42,024 nucleotides of DNA from Pelomonas sp. Root1237 (GCF_001425055.1 NZ_LMDK01000012.1:399337-441360); one strand, 5' to 3'. Shown: positions 26,005 to 35,842, counted from the stretch's first letter. Numbers and translations: made by a program. The notes: a model not told the origin generated them from the letters alone.

Positions 26005-27321
26005 ATGAAGGTTTCGGTTTTCGGTCTCGGCTACGTCGGTGCGGTCTCCTGCGCCTGCCTGCCCGAACTCGGCCACGAAGTGGTGGGCGTGGACATCAAC
26101 CCGCTCAAGGTCGAGCTGATCGCTTCCGGGCAGTCGCCGGTCGTCGAGGAAGGCATCGAGGAGCTGATTGGCGCCGCCGTGAAGGCCGGCAAGTTGACGG
26201 CCACGCGCGATGTGGCCGCCGCGGTGCGCGACACCGAGATCTCGCTGATTTCGGTGGCCACGCCCTCACTGCCTAACTACATGCCCGACCTGACCGCGCT
26301 GGACGCCGTCGTCGGCCAGATCGGCGCCGAGATCGCCAAGAAGGACGGCCAGCACACACTGGTGATCCGCAGCACGGTCGCCCCGGGCACCACGCGCGCC
26401 CGCATCGCGCCGCTGCTGGAGAAGGCCGCCGGCCGCAAGATCGGTGATCGGCTGTCGCTGGTCTTCAACCCCGAGTTTCTGCGCGAAGGCTCGTCGGTCT
26501 CCGACTTCCACAACCCGCCGCAGACCATCGTCGGCAGCCTGGATGACGCTGGCGTGGAGGTCATGAAGCGCCTGTATGCCGGCGTGCCGGGCAACTTCGT
26601 CGCGGCCGACGTGGGCGTGGCCGAGTCGGTCAAATACCTGTGCAACGTCTTCCACGCGCTGAAGATCGTCTTCGCCAACGAAGCCGGCGCCGTGCTGAAG
26701 GAAACCGGCCTGGACTCGCGCGACGTGCTCGAGCTGTTCTGCCGCGACACCCAGCTCAACATCTCCAAGGCCTATCTGCGCCCCGGTTTCGCCTTCGGCG
26801 GCTCCTGCCTGCCCAAGGAGGTCAAGGGCTTCCTGACCATCGCCCGCGAGCGCGGCGTCGACATCCCCGTGCTGGGCTCGCTGCTGGACAGCAATGACGC
26901 CCACATCGGCCGCGCCTATGAACTGATCGCCGCGAACGGCCGCAAGCCGGTGGCCCTGTTCGGCCTGGCCTTCAAGCCCGGTACCGACGACCTGCGCGAC
27001 TCGCCGCTGGTGGTGCTCGCCGAGAAGCTGCTGGGCAAGGGCTTCGACCTGACGATCTACGACAAGTTCGTCAAGATCGCGCGCCTGCTCGGCAAGAACA
27101 AGGAATACATCGACCGCGAGATTCCCCACCTCGACAAGCTGCTGCAGGAGACGCCCGACGCCGTGCTGGCGCGCGCCGAGATCATCGTCGTCGGCCATGC
27201 CGACGCCGAGACCCGCCAGCGCATCATCGCGCTGGGCAAGCGCGCGCGCGTTGTCGACCTGAACGGCTACGCCGACCTGCGCGACGCTGGATTCGCACAG
27301 TACGAGGGCATCTGCTGGTGA
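26005..27321 (+). CDS. GDP-mannose 6-dehydrogenase-like enzyme (AlgD type)
   Basis: The 438-residue protein opens MKVSVFGLGYVGAVSCACL, very like AlgD, and continues with VFNPEFLREGSSVSDFHNPP. The catalytic cysteine is C268 in FGGSCLPKEVKGF, the same number as in Pseudomonas AlgD as I recall it. The C-terminal domain has ALFGLAFKPGTDDLRDSP. It would oxidise GDP-mannose to GDP-mannuronate, giving an acidic sugar for the polymer; UDP-glucose as substrate cannot be fully excluded. A good ribosome site (AAGGGA) precedes the ATG. No mannose-1-phosphate guanylyltransferase is seen here, so GDP-mannose must come from elsewhere. The stop overlaps the GTG of the next gene. Confidence 0.88.
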   Translation: MKVSVFGLGYVGAVSCACLPELGHEVVGVDINPLKVELIASGQSPVVEEGIEELIGAAVKAGKLTATRDVAAAVRDTEISLISVATPSLPNYMPDLTALDAVVGQIGAEIAKKDGQHTLVIRSTVAPGTTRARIAPLLEKAAGRKIGDRLSLVFNPEFLREGSSVSDFHNPPQTIVGSLDDAGVEVMKRLYAGVPGNFVAADVGVAESVKYLCNVFHALKIVFANEAGAVLKETGLDSRDVLELFCRDTQLNISKAYLRPGFAFGGSCLPKEVKGFLTIARERGVDIPVLGSLLDSNDAHIGRAYELIAANGRKPVALFGLAFKPGTDDLRDSPLVVLAEKLLGKGFDLTIYDKFVKIARLLGKNKEYIDREIPHLDKLLQETPDAVLARAEIIVVGHADAETRQRIIALGKRARVVDLNGYADLRDAGFAQYEGICW

Positions 27322-28523
27322 ACCGACTTCGGGTCGCGTTCGTCTCGCCGGTCTTCCTGTTCCCGGCCGATGCCGGGGGCAAGATCCGCACGGGCAACAT
27401 CCTGCGCGGGCTCAAGGAGAGCGGCCGGTTCGACGTCACGCTGCTGTCGCCGGCCACGCCTGAGCAGCAGCGCGAATGGCAGGGCGAACTCGACCGTCTG
27501 TGCGAAAGCTTCATCGGCTGGCAGCCGAGCGAGGCACGCCCCCGCTGGCAGCGCGCACCTGACCTGCTGTCTTCGCTACCGATCAACGTGGTCAACGACC
27601 GCACGCCGGCCGCGGTTGCTGCGGTCGAGAAGGCGCTGGCTGCCGAGCACTTCGACGTCGTTGTCTTCGACTTCGTCCACGCCGCCGTGCTGCGTCCCGA
27701 CCACCTCAAGGGCGCGACGGTCTGCTTCACGCACAACGTCGAGGCCGAGATCTTCGAGCGCCATGCCAAGACGGCGGCGAGCGCGCCGCTGCGCTGGCTG
27801 TGGGCCTCGCAGGCGGCCAAGATGCGCCGCTTCGAATGCGAGGCACTGGCCCGCTTCACGCGCGTCGTCGCCGTGTCCGAGCGCGACGCAAAAATGTTCG
27901 AGAAGAACGACGGCCTGAAGACCGCCCGCGCCATTCCCACCGGCGTGGACCTGGACTTCTTCTCCTGGCAGGCACCGGCTAACGGCAGCCCAACCGTCGT
28001 CTTCACCGGTTCGATGGACTGGGAAGCCAATGTCGACGGCATCCGCTTCTACATCGAAGAGGTGTGGCCGCGTGTGCGCGCCCAGGTACCGAACGCACAG
28101 CTGCGCGTCGTCGGCAAGAATCCGCCGGCGTCGTTGGTGCAGCGCAATGTCCCCGGCGTCAGCTTCACGGGTTTCGTCGACGACGTGCGTGACCATGCCC
28201 GTGATGCCCAGGCCTTCGTCATCCCGCTGCGTGTCGGCGGCGGCACCCGCATCAAGGCCTTCGAGGCCATGGCCATGGGCCTGCCGGTGGTGTCCACCAG
28301 CATCGGCATCGAGGGCCTGGACGTTGACGACGGCACCCACTTTCTGCGCGCCGACGGCGCCGAGGCGCTGGCCGAGGCGACGCTCAGGCTCATCCATGAC
28401 GGCGCCCTGCGCCTGCAGCTGTCGCAGGCGGCGCGTCGGTTGGTCGAGGCCCAATTCGGTCACCGCGTGGCCGCCGACGTCTTCGGCCGCATCCTGATCG
28501 AAGCCGTGGAGGCCGTCGCGTGA
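27318..28523 (+). CDS. GT4 glycosyltransferase, paralogue of the 15518 enzyme
   Basis: The GTG start overlaps the AlgD-like stop (GTGA). The 401-residue GT-B protein begins LRVAFVSPVFLFPADAGGKIRT, with the glycine-rich acceptor loop at residues 18-22. The middle has CFTHNVEAEIFERH, and the donor half has VFTGSMDWEANVDGIRF and IPLRVGGGTRIKAFEAMAMGLPVVST. The pattern of the donor half closely follows that of the 15518 glycosyltransferase, so the two are probably old duplicates that add different sugars. It acts in the cytoplasm on the lipid-linked unit. Sugar specificity is unknown. Confidence 0.88.
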   Translation: MNRLRVAFVSPVFLFPADAGGKIRTGNILRGLKESGRFDVTLLSPATPEQQREWQGELDRLCESFIGWQPSEARPRWQRAPDLLSSLPINVVNDRTPAAVAAVEKALAAEHFDVVVFDFVHAAVLRPDHLKGATVCFTHNVEAEIFERHAKTAASAPLRWLWASQAAKMRRFECEALARFTRVVAVSERDAKMFEKNDGLKTARAIPTGVDLDFFSWQAPANGSPTVVFTGSMDWEANVDGIRFYIEEVWPRVRAQVPNAQLRVVGKNPPASLVQRNVPGVSFTGFVDDVRDHARDAQAFVIPLRVGGGTRIKAFEAMAMGLPVVSTSIGIEGLDVDDGTHFLRADGAEALAEATLRLIHDGALRLQLSQAARRLVEAQFGHRVAADVFGRILIEAVEAVA

Positions 28524-29725
28524 GAAAGCTGAAGGTCCTCACCTTCTCGACGCTGTTCCCGAGCAGTGTTCGGCCCAGCCACGGCATCTTCGTGGAGACG
28601 CGGCTGCGCGAGCTGATGAAGAGCGGCGAGGTCGAATCTCGCGTCGTGGCCCCCGTGCCCTGGTTCCCGTCTACCAGCCCTCGCTGGGGCGACTACGCCA
28701 GGTTCGCCGCCACGCCGGCGCGTGAGCAGCGCAATGGCCTGGATGTGCTGCACCCGCGCTATCTGTTGCTGCCCAAAGTGGGCATGACGTTGGCGCCGCT
28801 GACGCTGGCTTTGGGCGCGCGTGGCGCGGTGCAGAAACTGATCGACGAGGGCTTCGATTTCGACCTCATCGACGCCCATTACTACTATCCCGACGGCGTT
28901 GCCGCCGCGCTGCTGTCCAAGTGGTTCAACAAGCCGCTGACCATCACCGCGCGCGGCACCGACCTGAACCTCATTCCCCAGTACGCCCTGCCCAAACGCA
29001 TGATCGAGTGGGCGGCCGGGCGCGCATCAGGCTCCATCGGCGTCTGCGCCGCCTTGATGGACGTGCTGCGCGGCTGGGGCCATGACCCGGCGAAGCTGAA
29101 TACCTTGCGCAATGGCGTAGACCTGGAGCGCTTCCGCCCCCTGCCGCAGGCCGACATGCGCGCGGAGCTCGGTGTGTCCGGCGAGCCGCTGCTGCTGTCC
29201 GTGGGGCACCTGATCGAACGCAAGGGCCACCACATCGCTATCGAGGCGCTGGCAGAGCTGGCGAAGCAACGACCCGGAGCCCGCCTCGTCGTCATCGGCG
29301 AGGGCGAGGAGAGGGCGGCACTGACGGCGCTGGCAGCGCGTCTGGGCGTCGCCGACAAGGTGCGCCTGACGGGCTCGCTGCCCAACACCGAGTTGCTGAA
29401 GTGGTACAGCGCCGCCGACGTGCTGCTGCTGTGTTCCAGCCGCGAGGGCTGGGCCAATGTGCTGCTTGAGTCCATGGCCTGTGGCACGCCGGTCGCCGCC
29501 ACCGATATCTGGGGCACGCCCGAGGTTGTTGCCGCACCCGAGGCGGGTGGGCTGGTGAGCGAACGCACGGGCAGCGCGTTCGCCGCGGCCATCGGGGCGT
29601 TGCTGGCCAAGGGTATAGACCGCGCGGCCACGCGCCGCTATGCCGAAAGCTTCAGCTGGCAGGCCACGACGGACGGTCAGATCGCTTTGTTCAAGTCCAT
29701 CGCCGGAGTGGCCGCGCATGCGTGA
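28520..29725 (+). CDS. GT4 glycosyltransferase
   Basis: The GTG start overlaps the stop of the preceding gene (GTGA). The 401-residue protein begins LKVLTFSTLFPSSVRPSHGIFVE, the opening of a GT4 subgroup in which the acceptor loop holds HGIFVE. It has DLIDAHYYYPDGVAAAL, TARGTDLNLIP, NGVDLERFRP and the donor-site SSREGWANVLLESMACGTPVAAT. TuaC-like transferases of teichuronic acid synthesis show the same layout. It should add one sugar of the repeat unit. The last eight bases overlap the start of the O-ligase gene. Family is clear, sugar is not. Confidence 0.9.
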   Translation: MRKLKVLTFSTLFPSSVRPSHGIFVETRLRELMKSGEVESRVVAPVPWFPSTSPRWGDYARFAATPAREQRNGLDVLHPRYLLLPKVGMTLAPLTLALGARGAVQKLIDEGFDFDLIDAHYYYPDGVAAALLSKWFNKPLTITARGTDLNLIPQYALPKRMIEWAAGRASGSIGVCAALMDVLRGWGHDPAKLNTLRNGVDLERFRPLPQADMRAELGVSGEPLLLSVGHLIERKGHHIAIEALAELAKQRPGARLVVIGEGEERAALTALAARLGVADKVRLTGSLPNTELLKWYSAADVLLLCSSREGWANVLLESMACGTPVAATDIWGTPEVVAAPEAGGLVSERTGSAFAAAIGALLAKGIDRAATRRYAESFSWQATTDGQIALFKSIAGVAAHA

Positions 29726-31034
29726 TCTGACATTGCTGGTGATCCTGGGCTGGATCTTCTTGCAGGCGTTCAGGCGGCCTTGGATTGGCATCCTCGGCTG
29801 GACTTGGCTCAGCATCATGAATCCCCACCAGCTGTCCTGGGCGCTGAAGACAATGCCCTTCGCCGCCGCCATCGGCGGAGCGACGCTGATCGGCCTCTTC
29901 ATCACGAAGGACAGACGTGACTATTCGTTGAACCGCGAGAACGTCACGCTGATGGTCTTCATGCTGTGGATGTGCATCACCTTGCCGTTCTCGATGATCT
30001 TTGATCAGAGCTTCGAGTTGTGGAGCCGGGTCATGAAGATCGATCTGATGATCCTGGTCACCATGGTGTTGCTGCACAGCAAGCGCCACATGATGCTGCT
30101 GACCTGGGTGCTGGTCGCCTCCATCGGTTTCTTCGGTGTCAAGGGGGGCGCCTTCACGGTCCTGACCGGCGGCAGCTACAAAGTCTGGGGGCCCGAGAAC
30201 ACCTATATCGAGGGCAACAACGAGATCGCGCTGGCCATCGTCATCGTCATCCCGCTGATGCGCTTCCTGCAGATGCAGATGAAGGCCAAATGGGCCAAGA
30301 CGACGATGACCATCTGCATGGTGCTGATGGCGATGGCGGCCCTGGGCAGCCATTCGCGCGGCGCTTTGCTGGCCATTGCCGCGATGGCGCTGGTGCTGTG
30401 GTGGCGCGGCAAGAACAAGATGGTGGGTGCGGTCACGATGGTCGTCGTCGCGGTGGCCCTGCTGTCGCTGATGCCGGCTGAATGGTGGGAACGCATGAAC
30501 ACCATCAAGACCTACCAGCAGGACGAGTCGGCCATGGGCCGCATCAATGCCTGGGGCATGGCCTGGAATCTGGCGAAATCCAACTTCTTCGGTGGCGGCT
30601 TCATGATCTGGACGGGGGTCATCTTTGCCGTCTATGGCCCGGACCCCAACGACGTGCATGCGGCCCACAGCATCTATTTCATGGTGCTGGGCGAACAGGG
30701 CTTCGTCGGCCTGTTCATCTTCCTGGCGCTGTTCACCATGGGCTGGTTCACGGCCGGCACCTTGCGCACGAAGGCGCGCGGCAAGCCCGAGACGCAATGG
30801 CTGTCGGACCTCGGCGGCATGCTGCAGGTGAGCCTGGCCGGCTATGCCGTGGGCGGCGCCTTCCTGAGCCTGAGCTACTGGGACCTGCCGTACAACGTGC
30901 TGGTGCTGGCCGTCGTCGGCCGGCGCTGGCTGGAGCGCAAGGAGTGGCTGCGGGAGAAGGAGGAGCCGGTCATCTACTGGCCCGAGTTCCTGAAGAAGCG
31001 CTTCGAGAAGAAGAAAAGCATCCCCCTGCCATGA
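29718..31034 (+). CDS. Exosortase A-associated O-ligase / Wzy-like membrane protein
   Basis: ATG 29718 overlaps the end of the preceding gene and gives a 438-residue protein starting MRDLTLLVILGWIFLQAFRRP, then WIGILGWTWLSIMNPHQLSW. This opening, with MNPH, is the signature of the probable O-glycosylation ligase family found with exosortase A. About ten membrane segments are seen, with the Wzy/WaaL-type periplasmic loop between about residues 265 and 320 (RMNTIKTYQQDESAMGRINAW, then the DVHAAHSIYFMVLGEQG segment with a histidine that Wzy and ligases keep). It probably polymerises the lipid-linked repeat unit or transfers the glycan to an acceptor. No second Wzy candidate is visible, which favours a polymerase role. 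Confidence 0.9.
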   Translation: MRDLTLLVILGWIFLQAFRRPWIGILGWTWLSIMNPHQLSWALKTMPFAAAIGGATLIGLFITKDRRDYSLNRENVTLMVFMLWMCITLPFSMIFDQSFELWSRVMKIDLMILVTMVLLHSKRHMMLLTWVLVASIGFFGVKGGAFTVLTGGSYKVWGPENTYIEGNNEIALAIVIVIPLMRFLQMQMKAKWAKTTMTICMVLMAMAALGSHSRGALLAIAAMALVLWWRGKNKMVGAVTMVVVAVALLSLMPAEWWERMNTIKTYQQDESAMGRINAWGMAWNLAKSNFFGGGFMIWTGVIFAVYGPDPNDVHAAHSIYFMVLGEQGFVGLFIFLALFTMGWFTAGTLRTKARGKPETQWLSDLGGMLQVSLAGYAVGGAFLSLSYWDLPYNVLVLAVVGRRWLERKEWLREKEEPVIYWPEFLKKRFEKKKSIPLP

Positions 31035-31990
31035 AGCCCCTGTTCAGCCTGCTGTCCCCGGCCGGCGCGCGTGCGCGCCTGACCGTGTTGATCTTCCACC
31101 GCGTGCTGCGCGAGCCCGACCCGCTGTTCCCCGACGAGGTCGACGCGGCCCGCTTCGATGAGCTGCTGGGTTGGGCCAAGGCCTGGTTCAACGTGCTGCC
31201 GCTGGACACGGCGATCCGGCAGCTGCACGAAGGCAGCCTGCCGGCACGCGCCGCGGCGCTGAGCTTCGACGACGGCTATGCCGACAATCATGACGTCGCC
31301 CTGCCGCTGCTGCAGAAGCACGGCCTGCCGTGCAGCTTCTTTGTCGCCACCGGCTTTCTGGATGGCGGCCGCATGTGGAACGACACGCTGATCGAATCGG
31401 TGCGGCTCAGCGCCAAGGCCATGCTGGACCTGCGCGGCCTGCAGGACGGTCGCGGCGAGGACCTGGGGCAACTGGCACTGGGCGATACCGCTGGCCGCCG
31501 CGCGATGCTGGGCAAGCTCATCGAACGCGTGAAATACCTGCCTCCCGAGCCGCGGCTGGCCTGCGTCAATGCCATCGCGGCGCGCGCCGAGGTCAACCCG
31601 CCGGACGACCTGATGATGAGCAGCGAGCAGGTGCGCAGCCTTCGTCGTGCCGGCATGCAGATCGGTGCTCACACGGTCAGCCATCCCATCCTGGCCACGC
31701 TCGACGCCAGCCAGGCCGCCGACGAGATCGGCCGCAGCCGCGATGTGCTGCAGCAGCTGCTGGGCGAGAAGGTCGGCCTGTTCGCCTATCCCAACGGCAA
31801 GCCGGGGACGGATTACCTGCCCGAGGTGCATCCCGCCCTCGTGCGCGAACTCGGCTTCGATGCGGCCGTGTCCACGCGCTGGGCCGCGGCGCGGCGCGGC
31901 GACGACGTGTTCCAGATCCCGCGCTTCACGCCCTGGGATCGCGACCGGCTGAAGTTCGGCCTGCGGCTGGCGCGCAACCTGCTCAGCTGA
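31031..31990 (+). CDS. Polysaccharide deacetylase family protein
   Basis: ATG 31031 overlaps the upstream stop (ATGA); the longer open frame lies inside the O-ligase gene. The 319-residue protein has the NodB motifs SFDDGY (residues 78-83) and IGAHTVSHP with H214 and H218 as the metal ligands. No signal peptide or membrane segment is visible. It is of a different type from the deacetylase at 13564 (SFDDGYADNHD instead of SIDVEDYF), and lies in a different part of the locus. It should de-N-acetylate a hexosamine or de-O-acetylate a sugar; substrate unknown. Its stop shares one base with the start of the next gene (TGATG). Confidence 0.87.
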   Translation: MKPLFSLLSPAGARARLTVLIFHRVLREPDPLFPDEVDAARFDELLGWAKAWFNVLPLDTAIRQLHEGSLPARAAALSFDDGYADNHDVALPLLQKHGLPCSFFVATGFLDGGRMWNDTLIESVRLSAKAMLDLRGLQDGRGEDLGQLALGDTAGRRAMLGKLIERVKYLPPEPRLACVNAIAARAEVNPPDDLMMSSEQVRSLRRAGMQIGAHTVSHPILATLDASQAADEIGRSRDVLQQLLGEKVGLFAYPNGKPGTDYLPEVHPALVRELGFDAAVSTRWAAARRGDDVFQIPRFTPWDRDRLKFGLRLARNLLS

Positions 31991-33264
31991 TGCGCCGCGT
32001 CCTCTTCATCGCCTATCTGTTCCCGCCGATCACCAACTCCGGCACGCGGCGCAGCCTCGCTTTCGCCAACCATCTGCCCGATCTGGGCTGGGAGCCGCTG
32101 GTGCTGAGCCTGGAGCCCGACCCGCGCTCCCACGTCGACTCGGAGCTGCTGAGTGAGGTCAGGCCTGGCACGCGGGTCGAGCGCGTGCCGCTGCAGAGCC
32201 GCGTGCTGGCCCGCCGCTGGGCGGGCTGGCTGCCCGGGCGCCTGCGTGAGCGCGCCGTCGCGGCGCTGGCCTGGCGGCTGCGTGCGCGGTCCGAAGTGCC
32301 CGACCAGGCCGCGGGCTGGCTCAAGCCCGCCGTCGAGCGGGCCCTGTCCCTGCGCGACAGCGTGGGTTTTGACGCCATCTACGCCAGCGGCTGGCCCTGG
32401 ACCGGTTTCCTCATCGCCCGCGAGGTGTCGCGCCGCACCGGCAAACCCTATGTGCTCGACTATCGCGACCAGTGGACGCCCAGCGGCGACATGGCCTGGG
32501 AGCAGGTGTCGGCCGAGCAGGCTCGCGAGAACCCGGCGCTGGAGCGGCTGGCGGCGCGCGACGCGGCGGCCGTCGTCACCGTGACCCACGCACTGGTGGA
32601 CAGCATCGGCCGCGACTGCGGCCGCGGCGACCTGCACCTGATCACCAACGGCTTCGAGCCGGCCGACTTCGCTGGCGAGGCCTCGCCCGTCGCTGATGGC
32701 CTGCTGCGCATCGCCTACACCGGCGTCTGGCGCCCTGGCTACGGTTTGCAGGACCTGTATGCGGCCATCGCCTTGCTTCAGGCCCAAGGCTGCCCGGAGC
32801 TTTCGCGGCTGCGCGTGCAGGCCGCTGGCTTCAAACCAGGCCCGGCGGCTGAGGCTGGAGTCACCGCATGGGTGACGGAGCTGGGCCCCGTGCCGCACGG
32901 CCAGGCCGTCACGCTGATGAAGCAGGCCGACCTGCTCTATCTGCCGGTGCCGACGGGCTACTACGCCACCGCGTCGCTGCCGGGCAAGCTGTTCGAATAC
33001 CTGGGCTGCGGCCGCCCCATCCTGGCCGTCGTGCCCGAGGCCAGCGAGGTGGCTCAGGTGCTCAACGGCACCGGCGGCGGCGTGCGCGTCGAGCCGGGTG
33101 ACGTGGCGGGTCTGGCCCAGACGCTGCAGCGCTGGCTGCGTGGCGAGGCCAGCGTGGACACGCCGCGCGATATCGAGCGCTACAGCCGCGCGGCGACAGC
33201 ACGGCGTCTGGCCGGCGTGCTGGACGCGGCCGCCGACGGCCGGCGCCTGGAGCCACTGAGATGA
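31990..33264 (+). CDS. GT4-like glycosyltransferase
   Basis: ATG 31990 overlaps the previous stop by one base; the open frame upstream lies inside the deacetylase gene. The 424-residue protein begins MRRVLFIAYLFPPITNSGTRR, an opening common in capsule glycosyltransferases of GT-B fold, with YLFPPITNSG as the acceptor loop. Further features are YVLDYRDQWTPS, VVTVTHALVDSI, and the donor part with YTGVWRPGYGL and the LPGKLFEYLGCGRPILAV segment. It should add a sugar in the cytoplasm. Family GT4 is likely but the match is looser than for the other glycosyltransferases of the locus. Confidence 0.84.
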   Translation: MRRVLFIAYLFPPITNSGTRRSLAFANHLPDLGWEPLVLSLEPDPRSHVDSELLSEVRPGTRVERVPLQSRVLARRWAGWLPGRLRERAVAALAWRLRARSEVPDQAAGWLKPAVERALSLRDSVGFDAIYASGWPWTGFLIAREVSRRTGKPYVLDYRDQWTPSGDMAWEQVSAEQARENPALERLAARDAAAVVTVTHALVDSIGRDCGRGDLHLITNGFEPADFAGEASPVADGLLRIAYTGVWRPGYGLQDLYAAIALLQAQGCPELSRLRVQAAGFKPGPAAEAGVTAWVTELGPVPHGQAVTLMKQADLLYLPVPTGYYATASLPGKLFEYLGCGRPILAVVPEASEVAQVLNGTGGGVRVEPGDVAGLAQTLQRWLRGEASVDTPRDIERYSRAATARRLAGVLDAAADGRRLEPLR

Positions 33265-34733
33265 GCGGCGTACGCAGTGCGCTGCTGTTCTCCTTCGCGG
33301 AGCGGTATGCGCTGATCGTCATCAACCTGGCGAGCAACCTGATCATTGCCCGGCTGCTGACGCCGGACCAGATTGGCGTCTACTCGGTGACGCTGGCTGT
33401 CATGAGCATCGCCCAGGTGCTGCGCGACTTTGGCGTCGCCAGCTACCTGATCCAGGAGAAGGACCTCACCGACGATCACATCCGCACAGCGCTGGGGGTC
33501 ACGCTGATCATCGGCATCGGTCTTGGCTTCATCGTCTTTGCCGTGGCGCCCTGGGTGGCCGACTTCTACCGCGAGCCGCGCATGCGCGACCTGCTGTGGC
33601 TGGCCTCCATGAACTTTCTGCTGCTGCCGTTCTCGACGATCTCGCTGGCGCTGCTGCGCCGCCGCCTCGCCTTCAAGGCCCTGGCCGTCGCGAACCTGGT
33701 TGCGACGCTGGCCGGTGCCATCACCAGCGTCAGCCTGTCCTGGGCCGGCTGGGGGCCCATCGGCCTCGTGGCCGGCACGCTGGTCGTCAGTGCGACCACG
33801 GGCTTCGCCGCCTGGTGGGCCCAGGGCGAGCGGCGGTTGCTGCGGCCGGGGCTGTCGCAATGGCGCAGCCTGTTCAAGTTCGGCGCCCAGAGCTCGGTCG
33901 TGGGCGTCGTCACGTCGGTGTCCATGGACATCAACGACCTGGCCGTGGGCAAGCTGATGGGCTTCACGCCCGTCGCGCTGCTGAGCCGCGCCCAGGGCCT
34001 GATGAACCTCTTCCATCGCGACCTGATGGGCGCCGTGCGCAACGTGGCCTATCCCGCTTTCGCAAAGGCCGTGCGCGAGCAGCAGGCCATGGAGCCGCTC
34101 TACATCGCCAGCGTCACCTATGTCTGCGTGGTGGCCTGGCCCTTCTACGGCTTCGTCGCCCTCTACGGGCTGGAGACCTTGCGGCTGCTGTTCGGCCCGC
34201 AGTGGGACGCGGCGGCGCCGCTGGTGCCCATCTTCTGCCTGGCCGGCGCGCTGGCCGCGGCGATCAGCCTGATCGGCAACCTGATGGTGGCCATGGGCCG
34301 CATGGACCTGCTGACGCGCATGGAGGTGGTCTTCCAGCCGGCGCGAGCGGCGCTCATCGTCGCGGCGGCGGCGTATTGGCGCGAGCCCTGGGCCTGCGCG
34401 GCCGGGCTGGCGCTGGCCATGCTGCTGCAGCTGCCGCTGGTCTATGTCGTGAAGGGCAAGTTCCTGCCCAACGACTGGCGCGTGCTGCGTGGCCAGCTCG
34501 TGCGCAGCATGGCCGTGGCGCTGATCGCGCTGGCGCCGCCCGCGCTGCTGCTGGTGCTTCACCCGCGCGAGCCTGGCCAGACCATGCCTATCCTCTGGTT
34601 CGTGCTGGCCATCCTCAGCTGCTGCGTTTCGTGGCTGCTGGCGCTGGGCTGGTGCCGCCACCCGCTGGCCGCCGATCCGGCCTTTGCAAGACTGACGCGG
34701 TTCTGGCGGCGAGCTGCCGACAATGCCGCCTAG
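33261..34733 (+). CDS. Wzx-like polysaccharide flippase (MOP superfamily)
   Basis: The ATG overlaps the upstream stop (ATGA). The 490-residue protein has about 12-14 membrane segments and begins SALLFSFAERYALIVINLASNLIIARLLTPDQIGVYSV, the typical first helix and PDQIGVYS loop of lipopolysaccharide-type Wzx proteins. A GVVTSVSMDINDLAVGKLMG segment follows the sixth helix. It should move the finished lipid-linked repeat unit across the inner membrane for polymerisation by the O-ligase/Wzy-like protein at 29718. It is the only clear flippase for the main repeat unit; the GtrA at 23429 handles single sugars. Confidence 0.9.
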   Translation: MSGVRSALLFSFAERYALIVINLASNLIIARLLTPDQIGVYSVTLAVMSIAQVLRDFGVASYLIQEKDLTDDHIRTALGVTLIIGIGLGFIVFAVAPWVADFYREPRMRDLLWLASMNFLLLPFSTISLALLRRRLAFKALAVANLVATLAGAITSVSLSWAGWGPIGLVAGTLVVSATTGFAAWWAQGERRLLRPGLSQWRSLFKFGAQSSVVGVVTSVSMDINDLAVGKLMGFTPVALLSRAQGLMNLFHRDLMGAVRNVAYPAFAKAVREQQAMEPLYIASVTYVCVVAWPFYGFVALYGLETLRLLFGPQWDAAAPLVPIFCLAGALAAAISLIGNLMVAMGRMDLLTRMEVVFQPARAALIVAAAAYWREPWACAAGLALAMLLQLPLVYVVKGKFLPNDWRVLRGQLVRSMAVALIALAPPALLLVLHPREPGQTMPILWFVLAILSCCVSWLLALGWCRHPLAADPAFARLTRFWRRAADNAA

Positions 34734-34770
34734 ACCGACAAGACAGACCGAACCCTCACAGGTGAACCCT

Positions 34771-35841
34771 ATGCAACAGTCCCGCCCTCCCGTCATCGGC
34801 CGCCTGGTCCGTTTCGCGCTGATCGGCTGCGGCCGCATCGCCCAGAACCATATGGAGGCGATCAAGAAGCACGCCGAGCGCGCCGAGCTCGTGGCGGTGT
34901 GCGACACCGACCCCGCGGCCTTGGCGGCCGCCGTCGCCAAGACGGGGGGCCGCGGCTTTGCGTCGTTGACCGAGCTGCTGGCTGCCAAGGCCGAACTCGG
35001 CATCGACTGCGTCGTGCTGACCACGCCCAGCGGCCTGCATCCCCGCCAGGCCATCGAGGTGGCCCGCGCGGGCATCGACGTGATGACCGAGAAGCCCATG
35101 GCCACGCGCTGGCAGGACGGCCTGGCCATGGTCAAGGCCTGCGACGACGCCGGCGTGCGCCTCTTCGTCGTCAAGCAGAACCGCCGCAACCCCACGCTGC
35201 AACTGCTCAAGCGCGCGATGAGCGAGGGCCGCTTCGGGCGGCTCTACAACGTCGCCGTCAACGTCTTCTGGACCCGCCCCCAGGCCTATTACGACAGCGC
35301 CGAGTGGCGCGGCACGTGGGAGTTCGACGGCGGCGCGTTCATGAACCAGGCCAGCCATTACATCGACCTGCTCGACTGGGTCTGCGGCCCCGTGGAGAGT
35401 GTCATGGCCTACACCGGCACGCTGGCCCGCAACATCGAGGTCGAGGACAGCGGCGCGGCGGCGCTGAAGTGGCGCAGCGGCGCCATGGGCACTGTCAACG
35501 TCAGCATGCTGACCTATCCCAAGAACCTCGAAGGCTCCATCACCCTGCTGGGCGAGAAGGGCTCGGTGCGCGTCGGCGGCCTGGCGGTCAACGAGATCCA
35601 GCATTGGGAATTCGATGCCCCCCATGAGATGGACGCGCTGATCAAGGACGCGAGCTACCAGACCACCTCGGTCTACGGCTTCGGCCACCCGCTCTACTAC
35701 GACAACGTCATCCAGACGCTGCGCGGCGAGGCCCACCCCGAGACCGACGGTCGCGAAGGCCTGAAGTCGCTGGAGCTGCTGATCGCGCTGTACATGAGCT
35801 CCCGCGACGGCAAGCGCATCAACCTGCCGCTGGCCTACTGA
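34771..35841 (+). CDS. wbpB: Gfo/Idh/MocA oxidoreductase, WbpB-like
   Basis: I choose ATG 34771 because AGGTGA lies five bases upstream; the frame is open further up but would run into the flippase gene. The 356-residue protein has a Rossmann start ([12 protein letters not shown]) and the catalytic EKP at residues 107-109 (TEKPMATRW), followed by [14 protein letters not shown] and the [25 protein letters not shown] segment of the WbpB/WlbA group. Those enzymes oxidise UDP-GlcNAcA at C3 before transamination. The next two genes encode WbpD- and WbpE-like proteins, which makes this assignment strong. The needed 6-dehydrogenase is probably the one at 18310. Confidence 0.87.
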   Translation: MQQSRPPVIGRLVRFALIGCGRIAQNHMEAIKKHAERAELVAVCDTDPAALAAAVAKTGGRGFASLTELLAAKAELGIDCVVLTTPSGLHPRQAIEVARAGIDVMTEKPMATRWQDGLAMVKACDDAGVRLFVVKQNRRNPTLQLLKRAMSEGRFGRLYNVAVNVFWTRPQAYYDSAEWRGTWEFDGGAFMNQASHYIDLLDWVCGPVESVMAYTGTLARNIEVEDSGAAALKWRSGAMGTVNVSMLTYPKNLEGSITLLGEKGSVRVGGLAVNEIQHWEFDAPHEMDALIKDASYQTTSVYGFGHPLYYDNVIQTLRGEAHPETDGREGLKSLELLIALYMSSRDGKRINLPLAY

Positions 35842-35842
35842 A

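Noticed and set aside
33180..35210. Minus-strand open frame of 676 codons
   Set aside because: Covers the flippase and part of wbpB in antisense; product is Gln/Arg/His-rich and shows no fold.
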